Source: Eucommia ulmoides
Taxonomy: Eukaryota > Streptophyta > Magnoliopsida > Garryales > Eucommiaceae
Length of the DNA stretch: 64,000 nucleotides
Assembly: GCA_016647705.1 (NCBI GenBank)
Contig: CM028328.1
Span: 43,159,429 to 43,223,428 of the forward strand
Direction of reading: 5' to 3'
Shown here: positions 50,192 through 61,651 of the stretch, in pieces
Numbering within the stretch: the first letter of the stretch is position 1
Layout: each line of letters opens with the position of its first letter
The notes under the pieces: generated by a model
Database searches by the model: none
Seen by the model: the letters and a program-made list of their open reading frames with translations, nothing else
What the model was told of the DNA's origin: nothing
Position numbers and translations under genes: made by a program

Positions 50192-51072
50192 TGATGAGAA
50201 CCTCACCAAGGATTAGTGAGATCCGAAACTAACTTAGGGTTTCTTCGCGAAGATCGAAATTAAATCAGATTTTGAGCGAACTAAAAATACAAAAATTGAA
50301 AGATAGATTACATTAACCCAACGTTTATGAACGAAACGCGAACTAATGGTATAATGATCTTGACCCAATGATTATATTGAATCACGAACCAAAGATATAA
50401 GTTTGAATGCCACAAGAAACTCTTGATAAGTTCAGAAAAAGTTCTCTAAAGAACTAACGAGAAAACTCTCACAATTTTATTAATCAAAAGTAATGTATTT
50501 TTTTTTCTCCATGGGATATAAGTCTCTTAAATAGGTGGCCAACAATAAAAGAAAACCATAGGCTAATGAATAGTGCATGTGAACAGCGTCAGTGAACAAT
50601 ACATGAACAGTGGTGGCCACACTTGAAATAAAAGGAAACCCTAGAGGACTAAGGAATCCAAGAGAAATAAGAAAATAAGGAAACCCTACTCCTAATCTAA
50701 AAAAGAAATTACTAATTCCTAATGTAAAAAGAAAAAGGCTAAATTGGCAATCTTGCCTTACAAATTATCAAATAAAATAACCTAAATTAAAAATAAAACA
50801 CTAATAAATAAAATAAATATACTGAGAATTTTGTGGTCCACGTAACTTGGCCCATTTGAGTTCATGTCTAAGCTCATTTGCTTGCCTTGATGAGATGGAT
50901 TAGGCCTTGATTGTCTGATGGGTCTAATTTGAGCTTAACTATTGTAGATATGGGCTAAGTCTCCTGAGTTAGCCTATTAAGTGCTGTTTTGATTTTCTTG
51001 GATCTTACCCTAGTAATAGGCCTAACTGGAACATATAGTTGATCATCTGATGGTGCTAATTGATTCTCATCA
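50192..51072 (-). repeat. Chromovirus 5' LTR
   Basis: 881 bp, TGATGAGAACC...GATTCTCATCA in plus orientation. The stretch 49491-50191 between gag and this LTR is AT-rich leader with T runs and the primer site. Confidence 0.9.
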
Positions 51073-51216
51073 ATGGTACTCAATAATAACAAACATCAAT
51101 CCCTGTGGATACGATACCCAATCTTTCAAGATTATATTATACTAAAACTTTGACCTCCTACACTTGCGAGTAGTCAATATGCGAGCACGTAACAAACGCT
51201 TCACCGTACAAGTTTT

Positions 51217-51234
51217 TGGCGCCGTTGCGGGGGA
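51217..51234 (+). other. Primer-binding site of gypsy B (tRNA-Asp type)
   Basis: TGGCGCCGTTGCGGGGGA matches 17 of 18 bases of the tRNA-Asp site and starts six bases after the LTR end. Confidence 0.88.
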
Positions 51235-51281
51235 ATTGGAAGTTTGTCAAATACAGTTTTCGGTGATTGCCACCAAGTTTT

Positions 51282-51300
51282 TGGTAACGATTGTTAGGGA
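51282..51300 (+). other. Second, decayed primer-site-like copy in gypsy B
   Basis: CCAAGTTTTTGGTAACGATT and the following TGTTAGGGATTGTG align with the gypsy A primer site and its downstream sequence. Gypsy B therefore has two tandem primer-site-like blocks about 65 bp apart; only the first is well kept. Confidence 0.6.
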
Positions 51301-52516
51301 TTGTGTTTTTTTGTTATTGTCGATATTGTGATTAAATGACCCGATTGTACTTTAGGCATTTTTTTTGTATATAATTTTTGTTTGTAGTTTTGTTTTTATT
51401 TCTTATACACAGTACTTGGAGATGTTAGATCAACAGGTATTGATGCATCCCTTTTGATGAGATTCTAAGCCATTTTATAGTATTGGCGCCACTCACATAA
51501 GTCGGTGAGGCATGTCGTTTAAAGATCTAGTCAAACAAAGCAAAACCTCACCAAGTTTGAGGGCGTTCTAAAAATGTCGGGCCGAGGACATTAAACCACA
51601 CACTTCTTAGGAGGCAACCCAAGGTCAAATAAATTAAATCCATCATAGCCGAATTTATTTAGAGGCGAGATTCTCTCGCCTCCCAGGTATGTGTTCTAAA
51701 CCCCTTCGTCAGCATGCTTTAATTTCCTATATGTTGAGAATGATGATTGGGATCACTGAGGATACTATCCGTTTTGAGTTTGAAAGTGATGTGTAGTATA
51801 GTATGTTAAATGTTTTATTATTTTTTCCGTATTGCATATTTGTTTAGGTTATAATGTGTTTATGTTTTTGTGTTGTTGTTGTGCATGTTGAGTTTTGCGT
51901 TCATTTGGGCCATTACCCGATATTGATATTACCTCCTGGTTGTTTTCGAAGTCAATGGTAATACCCATGTATGTGTGTTCTGTGTGCTTGACTATGTTTT
52001 TTGGTAAAAGTTATTGTAGATCCTAATTTGCACGAGCACATAGACTCAATGTATTTCTATTCAATTGATTAGAGGCCAACTATTGATCAGCCAAACTCAT
52101 GACAATTTAAGGATTCTAGAACCTAATTGAGGGGAAGCTTGAGGCAAAATCCTAGGCGAGATAGTTCAACAGATGTGATTTAGGCATTTTTTTTGTCGCT
52201 TGAGCCTTTTTAAGCCTACCCTGTTATATGTTTATCACTCGTTACCCTGCCGAAGCCTAATTGCCAATTCAATTCTAAACACATAAGAAAATACCTTAGC
52301 CAGTTGATCTTTTTCCAAACCTTTATCGCTTAACCGAAGGCACAAATTTGATTGAATCAAGTTAGCATTCATATATGCTACTTGATGTGAGTGGTTGGGT
52401 TTAGGGCGAACTTCAGATTGGTTTGGTATTCGAGTACTCACTTGTCGTTTTTCTTTCATTTTAACCACACCCGTGAAATCATATTAATTGAATAAGTTTG
52501 GGGGTGTGGTTAGTTA

Positions 52517-52562
<46 letters not shown>

Positions 52563-53153
52563 CGTTTCTTTTGACAAGTGAGTACGTCGGTCATAAGTAT
52601 TTGTTTGGGATTGTTTCCAATCTTTCTATGGGGGTTCGAGAGTGAATGTGCCAAGCGTTGAGCCTTGGGTAAAGTTAACCTGTTTTCTATTCCGAAATTA
52701 CCCTTGGCCAAATATTCCATAACCGAACCAAGTCTTTCTGATCTTTATGAACTACTCAACCTACATTAGTGGAGAGTGGACCCCAATCAGGCATATGGAA
52801 ATCCTAGTCCTATACGGTCTAAGTCATGAGTTTTGTTAGTGGATAATCCAATTTGGTTGTTGTATAACCATATTATTGAGTCTCGCACTAACACGTTTAC
52901 AGGATCTAGAATGACGTTCACCATTATTGCATGTTAAAAATCTAGAACATCACATGATGTGTGTTACCGCCTGAACTCGATATGACTAGCGATTGTTGAG
53001 GAAAAAATGACTAGGCTGTTAGAAGAATTTAAAACTCGCATGTCGTTATGTTTAGATTGTTTTAGGTTGTTTGTTATTTCATTTAGTTGTGTTTTTCGTT
53101 TTCGTGTGTGCTTTTTGCTCGAGAACTAGCAAAATTCCAAGTTTGGGGGTATT
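51301..53153 (+). other. Conserved non-coding internal region of gypsy B
   Basis: Collinear with gypsy A 22350-22510 and 23490-25017. It contains AGATTCTCTCGCC near 51670, GTTTGGGGGTGTGG near 52497, a TA run at 52523-52561 and the GTTTGGGGGTATT purine tract at 53141-53153. Almost no gag is left. No other protein recognised. Confidence 0.6.
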
Positions 53154-54741
53154 TAATAGGTGTGATCTACCTACATATTTCCAAACCGGTTTTGTTAGTT
53201 TTAGAGTAGTTTTTATATTTATTTTATTATGTGTTAAGTAGTTTTTATACTTTTTTATAAATCAGGTGTGTTGGGCAAAAAGATAGAAAATTGAAGCGAA
53301 AACGATGAGATCGAACCAAGAACGATGGAAAAACGAGTAAGGCAACAATATTTTGAAATAAGCCCACCACCGCGGCGTCCAGAGACCTCTACCGCGGCGA
53401 TGAAAATACAGAGAATGACCTATTCTTGTTGGACACTCACCGCCTAGGTGGTAAAACTGCAGGATGTCATCCTAATCCATCGCCTTCTTCGCAGCGGAGG
53501 CGATCAGCCAACTGACCTACTCACCGCCGCGACCGTGAATCCCTTCACCGCGGCGGTGACCTTTGTACAACTTAGGATATTTATTAGATATTTTTGAGAT
53601 ATTTTACTTATAATTATCCACTCCTTTCTTCTCCTCTTGTACCCCCAGCCATTAGAGCCCCTTTAGGGCTTAGTATAGGATATGTAGAGGAGTTTTAGAA
53701 GGAGAGCTCACATCCCGAAGTGGAGGAAGATGGAAGAGCAATCATTGAATGGTTCTTAGCGACAAATCTTTGGACGAGGCTAAGTTCTTCAATTTCTTCT
53801 CTTATTTCTTTAACTGAGGATTTTGTGAGCATGTTTAGCTCGTGCTTTATTTGTAAATGTGGTTATGGCCGTAGTTAAACATGGATTGTATAGGAATTAA
53901 CATTATATTTATAAATATGTGATTCGGATGATTTCGGTATGGCGTTTATGTTTGTTCTTCGTAGTTTGATTGTGTTTATCGTATTGCTATGCTTGTTATG
54001 CTTAGATAGATATATCAAGAAAACGGGGTTTGACAAACCCCAGATTCGGACTAAAGTAAACATAACGCTAATCGATGAGTTGGGGTAAGACTCACGTGAC
54101 CTAGGATCGTTAAGACATTGAGGGAGACTTCTTCGTTGACTCAAAGTCATGTATTCTCCCGTATTACACTCGGGAGAGGTGGCGGTGGAGTTTTAGAACT
54201 GAGATTGTCGATAGGGTAAATACAATGCGACGATCCAATGACCTGGTCGGGAGTTAGATTGTGTGCAATCAATGATGTTGGGGTGAGACTCATGTGACTT
54301 AGGGTCATTAATACATTTAGGGGGATTTCTTTGTTGACACGAAGTCATGTTATATCCCTCGTCTTACACTAGGGAGAGGTGGCGAGAGAGTTTACGAACT
54401 GAGATTGTCAAATAGGACGAACATCATAGACATATGTAAATCGAGATCGAACACGTATTTGTAAACCGAGTTAATCCCTAGACAATTCTTTCCCCTAAAA
54501 CATCTCATTATATTAGTATAGTTAATTTAGGTTATATTAGTATTAGTATTAATTAATTAAATACATTTGTTTTTAGCCTAGATAAAATTAAGTCATGACA
54601 ATCACGGTACTTGATAATAACGAACACCAATCCCTGTGGATACGATACCCGATCTTTCAAGATCACATTATACTAAAATTTTGACCTCGTACACTTGTGG
54701 GTAGTCAATATGCGAGTGTATAACAAACACTTAGCCGTACA
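53154..54741 (+). repeat. Gypsy B 3' LTR
   Basis: 1588 bp, ending AGCCGTACA before the AATAG target duplication. It provides the uninterrupted form of the chromovirus target near 54605. Confidence 0.92.
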
Positions 54742-54746
54742 AATAG

Positions 54747-56256
54747 TCATCCACAAATATAACAAAATAGCAAGCACAACCGATTATTGCATGAGGAGAA
54801 GGCCCACAAACATCATAATGTACTAAATCGAAAGGTGTAAGGAAAACAAACTAACTCTCATTAAAATGTTAAGCTAATTGTTTTGCAAGTTGAAAAATAT
54901 TACAATAAAAAGACTCATGCTGAAATGAACCTAACCGACCACTAAAAATAAAAGATAGAATACGACTAGATGAAGTGTGACCTAATCGAGAGTGCCACAA
55001 TTCCACGGGTGAGAGTGCAGGATGGATGCGGCTGATCGGTTTGGTGATAATAAGGATAGGACTTGGATGTGAGTGAACTCAACGACGCATCCAACTTTAC
55101 GACTGGTTTTAAGGAATTTTCCTGTCTAAGGGTCTTGCACACGATGACCAGTAGAAGAAAAATGAAAATCAAGTCCAAGATCACATAGTTGTCCAATAGA
55201 TATAAGGTTAAGTATAAGATTAGGGACCAAATATGTATCAAAGAGAAACAAATGAGAATTGTCAACATGTCCAGTGTGGCTGACCAACATATTTGATCCA
55301 TTGGCAATGTGAATAGTGGTGCATGCTTATCACAGGTTTTAAAGGAAAAGATAGAGGCATCAGATGTAATGTGATTACAACAAACAGAATCAAAATATGT
55401 ATCTGGTGTAGCTGAAACGATGTAGAAACCACACAAATATAAAATAAAGTATGTTATACGAGCCTCAAATCACAAAACGAAGGTCAAAAACAGAATCAAA
55501 ACGTCGAAAAACCTCAAGAATTGGTCCAAGTTAACAAAAAATTGGTCTAAAAAGGCCTGAACCGGTCAAATGAAGTTACCTTTAAAAAAATCGGTGACGT
55601 GGAAGAGGGTTGGTTGACTGGACGCTGACATGGCGGTCAACGAGTAATATGGTGGTCAACAAACTGATGTGGCACTAACGTGGTAGTAACATGGAAAATG
55701 GTCAACGCTGATGTGACTGATGAAGTAGCAGGTCAACGCTGATGTGGCTGATGACATGGCACTGACTGGGTAATGATTAGCACTAAGGTAGCTGAAAAAT
55801 CACTGAATCAATGGAGTAGGCGCATAGATCTACTGCGAGAATCTGTTGGAAGCTTTGACCTGCGTGTGAGAGCGCGTGCATTCTCGTATCAGGGTGTTGT
55901 TGGTATATTTTGAATCGTCTCATTGAAACAGTTCAGATGGTATAGCTATTGATGAATTTAGAGTATCGGTTGGGGCAGTGGAGCCAAAAATCAGTGACTA
56001 CAAATCCTGGTGGTGCTGTAAGCTTTGGGAGGCGTGTGAGGGCGCCTAGATGCTCTAGTGGCGGTGATTTTGGCGGTGTGGTGTTCATCTCTGCAAGACG
56101 AATATGGTGGTTTAGTGATTGTTGATACCAGAGCAGTGATGAGTCTTATAGGAGTAACGAAAATCGTTGGAAAAAAGACGAAGCGACGACAGAAGCTTTA
56201 GGGTTACGAAAGAAATTTTAGGGATAACAGGTTTAGGAAATACTTGCCCTTGATAC
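54747..56256 (-). pseudogene. E4 gag and protease-region remnant
   Basis: On the minus strand, a protease-region block with FDSVCCNHITSDASIFSFKT near 55390 and downstream wording (ICFSLIHIW..., VCKTLRQENSLKPV) typical of RE1-like copia. From 55441 to 56256 the gag is hardly recognisable. The stretch at about 55600-55770 has short repeats of GGTCAACGCTGATGTGGCTG. It is a broken fossil. Confidence 0.75.
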
Positions 56257-56424
56257 TGATTAAGATAATTGAGAAGTGGGGAACATAAACAATATATTGA
56301 TTTCATGATAAGGATACCCAAATATAATAATATACACAACTATTTATAGGAGAAGTGGAAAACCCTAAGGTTAAGATTTTGCCCTAATGGGTTAAGTGGA
56401 TCAAACTCATATGTTACATTAACA
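56257..56424 (-). repeat. E4 5' LTR
   Basis: 168 bp, TGATTAAG...ACATTAACA in plus orientation, with TATTTATAG (a minus-strand TATA box) at 56341-56349. Confidence 0.88.
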
Positions 56425-56972
56425 GTTGTGAAGTTTATAGATAATTTGTAGTAATATTAATGCATATTTCTAAATAAATTATAAATTTTTACTCTTGTAC
56501 CTATAGTCATGGTTTTACACTAATTATATATAAAGGGTTAATAGCACTTTACCCCCTTGTAATTTGGCTGATTTGCACTTGCCCCTTTGTGATTTTTTTC
56601 TTGACACTTACTTTCCAGTGGTCTTGAACTTAAGTACAACGGTTAAAATTAGGAGTAATTATGTCAGTTCACTTTGAAATTAAGGGTAATTTTATCATTT
56701 TTTAATTAATTAGATGAGATCTATTTATAAATTTTATGAAATTTAATAGGTCAAAGTGTATTTTAATAACACTATTCATATATCTTCTCTCTCTCTTGGT
56801 TCGGTGGTGTTTTTTATCAGAGATGGAATTGGTAATTTTCTTTCTTTTTTTTTTTTTTTTTTTTTTTTAATACCAAGTCTATATCTTCCACTTCACCTCA
56901 TCTTCTCCATCTTCCACCCCACAACTGAAGAAGACCATCGTCGCCGAAGCACGCCGCCGACTTCATCCTCTA

Positions 56973-57085
<113 letters not shown>

Positions 57086-57191
57086 TTCTCGCTATATAAA
57101 TCCGTCTAGATTTATTTTGATAATACCCAAATCAAAATTTTAATGGTTTATTATTTCAGAAATCAAACCCAAATAAAAAACAAATTCCGAT

Positions 57192-57262
57192 ATGGGTATC
57201 AATTTCGCCAGTGCCGCTGATGATCACCGCATCAAGATTTGGAAATTAAACAGAGACCAATT
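57192..57262 (+). pseudogene. WD40-like exon fragment in MULE A
   Basis: From the ATG at 57192 the frame reads MGINFASAADDHRIKIWKLN and then RDQ. The pattern S-A-x-D-D-x-x-I-K-I-W is the end of a WD40 blade and loosely recalls the coatomer alpha blade GVNWAS...ADDRQVKLWRMN. TTATTTCAG upstream (about 57151-57159) could be a splice acceptor. The frame runs into the solo LTR. It is only about 23 residues, so the call is tentative; a chance match is possible. Confidence 0.3.
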
Positions 57263-59340
57263 TGTTGGCCCAGTAGAATACCCAAGAGAGGGGGTGAATT
57301 AGATAATTAAAAATTTATCAGAATAAAATTTTAATAAATCAAATAATTAATTTTAATCCTAAATTAATTATTATCTTTATATCACAGTGGAATTAAATAA
57401 TCGATTAAGTGCACACCAAACAACAAAAATAAACAAAGTAAATATTACAGCACATCAAGATATATTCTGGTTCACCAAACTATTCTTGGCTAGTCCAATC
57501 CTCCGAGCCCCACGGAGATTCGCATCCACTAATACTCAAGATCCCTTTAAAGGTAGGAACCAAACCCTCACACCGATTATTTTACAGACTCAGAATCAAC
57601 TTTTACAATATCTTTTTTCTAGGTTAAGGAAGAACCTCTACTTTTTACAGGTTAAAGAATAACCTGATTCTTTTTAACATTAAGGCCAAAGAATCAAAAT
57701 CTCACCAATCACTCCAAATATCCTTTTACCCGGTAAGGATTGAACGGATACAAATTTCACTCAAAAACACAATTCTATCCAGGAAGAATCACTACATCAA
57801 TTTCTTTATAAGAAGAGACTGAAAACTGGCTACCCCTAACAGTATTTAACCCGTTACACTACTTACCAATACAAATTAATAAGCAGAAAATCTCATTCGA
57901 AGTTTCTACCACCCTAGATAAATAATTACTCGATTAATATCCCAAATCTAGTGATGGAAAAAGTATGAGATTGAAAATCTGATTTTAAACAATATATGGG
58001 TAGCAAATAATTGAGCACGTAATCAGATTCAAGAAATTGTTTATAAAAATTTTCTTCAATAAAAATCAGAAACAATTTCTAAGATCAATTTTCAAAAGAT
58101 AAACAAGTAATGCAATAGTAGAAAATAATTGGAAATATCACACCCGGAATCCACAGAAAGAATAAATAGAATGATGTAACTTCAAATCCGGTAGCAGCAA
58201 AGATTAACAACAAATGTTTCACAAGATAGCCTCTTAGAATAGCTCACAATATTTCAGAATGATAACTCTTAGAACAACACAATATGATGTTTTTCTCTTT
58301 AAGCTCACTTCTCTTGATTAATGATTTAAGAAAAATGCAGGTCTATATATATAGGAAGTAAATCAACTCTCTAACAGCTAGTTCCCATGTGTCATGACAT
58401 TTCAATGCTCTCTTATACCCCATGTATCAATATGACTTCATTTTAATTCAATTCACTTAATAATAACTTTTAAATCTTTCAATTAAGTTCCCAAATATTT
58501 CTCAATCTCAATTAATTAGAATAGAAACAATTTTATGTACCAAATTGAGAAACATTAAAAATTAATGAACCAAATCAATAGGATTTAAACATTAGGTGAA
58601 ACATATCTTAAATATAATAATATCCCCAAAATCTCTCTCAAATCCCAACCAAAAACGCCTACTTTTGGATATAATCTTAGAATAAACAGAATCCTGAAAC
58701 AGTGCGTTCGGTTGATTGGTCAGTCGACTGCCCAATTCAGGATATAGCCAAGCCATTGTTGCTGCTTTCATCGGTCGACCTACTTGTTGACTTGGAGATT
58801 CATAGAGTTTAGTTTACCTTCACCTGTCGACTTAGAGATACAGAGAGTTTAGTTTCTCTTCATCGGTCGGCTTGCTTATCGACTTAGAGATACGGGTTGT
58901 TTCTGCTGCTTGGATCTCTTCTCTAAACTTGTTTTTAACTTATTCTTTTTTATATTTTCGCCCCTTTAACCATTTTCTTTTCTAAATTAGCTCTACTAAC
59001 TTCTTAAATTCCATTTTAGTCAATTAAAAATATTTTTTTTCAAATCACATACATGAACAAATAATTTCATCTTATCAAAATACACATAAATAATAATAAA
59101 AAAAAAAAATTGTGTCGTGTGTGTGTTCCTAATTGGGATATTAAGAGTTGAAATTCACCTGAGTTGTTTTTCCTAATTTCTTCATACTCTTAATTCTTCA
59201 TCATTTTCGACATCATCATTTAGCATCCATTTAATTTGCATATTCATCACTAGAACTTAAATAACTGAAACACTCAATTAAACTGTTAGTTCTACCAAAA
59301 TATCAACACTTAATTGTTCATCAAAATCTTAAGATCAACA
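57263..59340 (-). repeat. Solo copia LTR inside MULE A
   Basis: A 2078-bp LTR in the E3 style, TGTTGGCCCAG...AAGATCAACA. It is flanked by a perfect 5-bp duplication CAATT (57258-57262, 59341-59345). The dyad array at 58703-58895 uses GGTCGACC-type units. No internal region. Confidence 0.9.
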
Positions 59341-59345
59341 CAATT

Positions 59346-59871
59346 ATTGTCCAAAAAAAAAAACAGAGACCGATTAACGCAGATGCAGCAGAAGATCCTT
59401 GATGCTCCCCGTTTACTAAGCAAATCCACCGAGCGAATCTCCTGTTCCACTAGCCGCATGTCATCTCGATCGGACCGTACCACCATGGCAATGGTGGCAT
59501 TTTGATTCGGCGGTGGTGGTGTTTGGTTCTCAATTAACGGTGAATTCACCGACGGATCTAGAATAGAGAACAAAATGAGAAGAAGAGGAGGAGGAGGAAA
59601 ATGGTGGACGGCGGTGGCAGGAGGGAAGGCAACGGGGGTAGGGGGATGAGGATGGGGAAAATGAAAAAAAAAAAAAAAAGGGAAGGCAACGGGAGTGGTC
59701 GGCGTAAAGGACATGAAGGGGTAAAAAATGTAGGGGGAGAAAGAAACAGAGGGTGGCCGACGAGTGAGATGGGAGTTAGACAAAGAAGATGACGTTATAA
59801 TTGAGAAAGTACATTTACGACCCTCTAAGTTTCTAAATAGTATTAAAATAGTCCTTATAAAAATATTTACG
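59346..59871. other. Right interior of MULE A, no gene called
   Basis: Both strands have long open frames here (for example minus 59783-59310, Pro-rich), driven by simple GGN/GGA composition near 59505-59660. No domain recognised. It could be captured genic or UTR sequence. Confidence 0.4.
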
Positions 59872-60315
59872 GATATAAATCGTAGGGGGGTAAGTGTAAA
59901 TCGGTCAAACTACAGGGGAGCAAAGTGTTATTGACCCTATATATAAAACATAGGGTTAATTACATTTTACTCCCTGTGGTTTGGCCCATTTTCACTTTAC
60001 TCCCCTGTGATTCAAATGTCGCCACTTACCCCCTTGTAGTTTGTGAATCTAAGTGCAACACTAATTTTGTTTGACGAAAAACGTGAAATGTCGATTTTTT
60101 CCTTCCATAATTATTCACAATTATTGGGGTGTAAAGTGTAATTAACCCTTAGCTCCTTCCGGTTTCTCTCGCCCACCCAAAAAATAAAACCTCTCTTTTT
60201 CTCTCTATCCTCCGTTCTTTTCATGTGTTGATTTTTGGCTCTTTATTGAGCGATTGACTTTGAATTGAGATTCAATCGCTTAGAGGATTTGATTCGAGGT
60301 GTTAGAGAAGGTCGG

Positions 60316-60439
60316 TTTGAGGAATCAAAATTCAATATAGTGGAGGAGTAGAAATAGCAAGTGCTTGGAGGCCACAGTTTAAGGAATCAAAAATCGATAT
60401 AGTGGAGGAGCAGAAATGGCAGGTGCTTGGAGGCCACAG
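60316..60439. repeat. 62-bp tandem duplication in MULE B
   Basis: Two adjacent 62-bp units (60316-60377, 60378-60439), each containing ATATAGTGGAGGAG and ending GTGCTTGGAGGCCACAG. They differ at about six positions. Confidence 0.9.
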
Positions 60440-61072
60440 CCTTCGTCGTTCGTCACCTCCAAATCCTAGGTCGATTTCTCAAAATCAGCTCCTTCTCTCT
60501 CATTTTTGTTCGGATCTCCTCTATATCTACTTCTCTTGAGGTATGATTCTTTATCTTTGTTCGAATCCGCCTCTCTTTCCTGATTCGAGCTCCCCATACT
60601 TTACAATCAACTGAGAGGGATGGCAGGGTGATTGATTGTTCCCTCCGTCGTTCGTCGCCTACAAAGCAGTCACGAAATCGACTCTTTCTTCCTCCATCTT
60701 GTTTAAGATCATGGAATCCAGATCTCTGGAATACAAAATATGAAGCAGACTGGTGTTTTCAGGCTGAAGAATGGCTACCTCTGCTTTTTTGCTTATCTCA
60801 TTTCCTATCCTTCATTCTTCCTTGGAGGACCATCGTTCGTCCTTCGAATTTGACATCGGACCGTCGCCGCCACCACCGATGACTGAATCTGTGTTTGGTT
60901 TTGGCTTCCTTCAATAGTAGGGTTTAGTGTTTACTATTGTTTGGTTTAATCGTTTCCTTTCAACTATTGTTGTTAGGATCAATGTTTGGATTTGCTATTG
61001 TTAGGATTAATGTTTGGATTCAACCAAAGTCACCAAACTTCCAGCGAGAGAGAGAGAGAGAGGAGAGAGAGA
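60440..61072 (+). other. Gene-like interior of MULE B, no gene called
   Basis: CT-rich leader-like sequence, a possible donor at GAGGTATG (about 60538) and a plus-strand frame at 60628-60882 with no recognised domain. An AG microsatellite lies at 61045-61072. It may be captured genic sequence; no function can be assigned. Confidence 0.35.
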
Positions 61073-61245
61073 GAATCAAGTGGGTTTAATTTTTTTAAAG
61101 TATTTTTGACACTTTATACCTCTAAAATTTAACCATTATTTCTTTTATTGTTTAATAAAAATAAGATTTTTTTTGTCTTTTAGTTTTTAGTTGTTTTTTT
61201 TTTTCTTCCTATTTTTATAAAGATTTTTTTTTTAAAATAAGGTTA

Positions 61246-61651
61246 CAATTCAATTGAAATATTTTTAAAAATTCAATTGAAATATTTTTAAATGAAATTA
61301 AATTTAATTTTAATTGAATTGAATTCAATTGAAAATATTTTTACTTGAATTCAATTGAAATTAAATTCAATTAAAATATTTTTAAAAATTAAAATTAAAA
61401 ATATTTTCAATTGAATTGAAGTCAATTAAAAATATTTTTAATTGAATTCAATTGAAGTAAATTCAATTGAAATATTTTTACTTGAATTCAAGTAAAAATA
61501 TTTTAATTTAATTGAAATATTTATAAAAATTGAAATTAAAAAATATTTTTAATTGAATTTAAGTAAATTGAAAATATTTTTAATTTCAATTGAATTCAAG
61601 TAAAAAAAAATTCAATTGAAATTAAATTCAATTTCATTTAAAAATATTTCA
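61246..61651. repeat. AT-rich dyad array in MULE B
   Basis: About 400 bp built from AATTCAATTGAAA and TATTTTTAA in both orientations, rich in the palindromes CAATTG and GAATTC. The single strand could fold extensively. Confidence 0.75.

Larger units (their letters stand above)
46756..51072 (-). mobile_element. Chromovirus-type Ty3/gypsy derivative (gag plus start of pol)
   Basis: LTRs at 46756-47630 (3') and 50192-51072 (5') flank 2.56 kb read on the minus strand. A 5-bp duplication (ACGGT at 46751-46755, ATGGT at 51073-51077) confirms insertion into the gypsy B LTR, whose uninterrupted form is at about 54605. TTTGGTAATTAGAGC beside the 5' LTR is an initiator-Met-type primer site. GAAGAGAAGGGGAA beside the 3' LTR is the purine tract. 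It carries gag and only the beginning of pol, and is broken. LTRs differ by about 10% over 310 bp. Confidence 0.92.
45302..51210 (+). repeat. Gypsy B 5' LTR, split by the chromovirus
   Basis: Starts TGATAGGTGTGATC and ends TCACCGTACA. Relative to gypsy A it carries an extra copy of a block of about 180 bp (about 46205-46375 and 46385-46560), present in both gypsy B LTRs. The chromovirus lies at 46756-51072. Confidence 0.9.
45302..54741 (+). mobile_element. Gypsy B: non-autonomous Athila/Tat-like LTR element with a nested chromovirus
   Basis: LTRs at 45302-51210 (split by the chromovirus) and 53154-54741 are 1587-1588 bp each. They are flanked by a perfect AATAG duplication (45297-45301, 54742-54746). 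It is related to gypsy A by LTR start, primer site and internal region, but is a distinct family. The internal part is under 2 kb with no recognised pol and almost no gag. It would need enzymes from a partner. Over 330 bp the LTRs differ by about 12%. Confidence 0.92.
42720..56424 (-). mobile_element. E4: minus-strand Ty1/copia with 168-bp LTRs, host of gypsy B
   Basis: Short LTRs of equal length (42720-42887 and 56257-56424) bracket copia gag-pol on the minus strand. GTATCAAGGGC next to the right LTR is an initiator-Met-type primer site. TTTGAGGGGGG on the minus strand next to the left LTR is the purine tract. Pol is cut by gypsy B with a perfect AATAG duplication. Short LTRs and the RT/integrase wording resemble Ale/RE1-type copia (lineage is inference). 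It is broken, with many breaks. The LTRs differ by about 17%, the oldest of the elements measured here. I could not find a convincing target duplication for E4. Confidence 0.9.

Noticed and set aside
42715-56429. Target-site duplication for E4
   Set aside because: The 5 bp outside the two LTRs (AATTT and GTTGT) do not match. The duplication has decayed or the edges are off by a few bases.
59310-59783. 157-residue proline-rich open frame on the minus strand
   Set aside because: It reads across the solo LTR edge and through simple GGA/GGT-rich DNA of MULE A. No domain and no promoter.
60628-60882. 84-residue open frame in MULE B
   Set aside because: No recognised domain and no codon bias evident. 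It is kept only as part of the gene-like interior.
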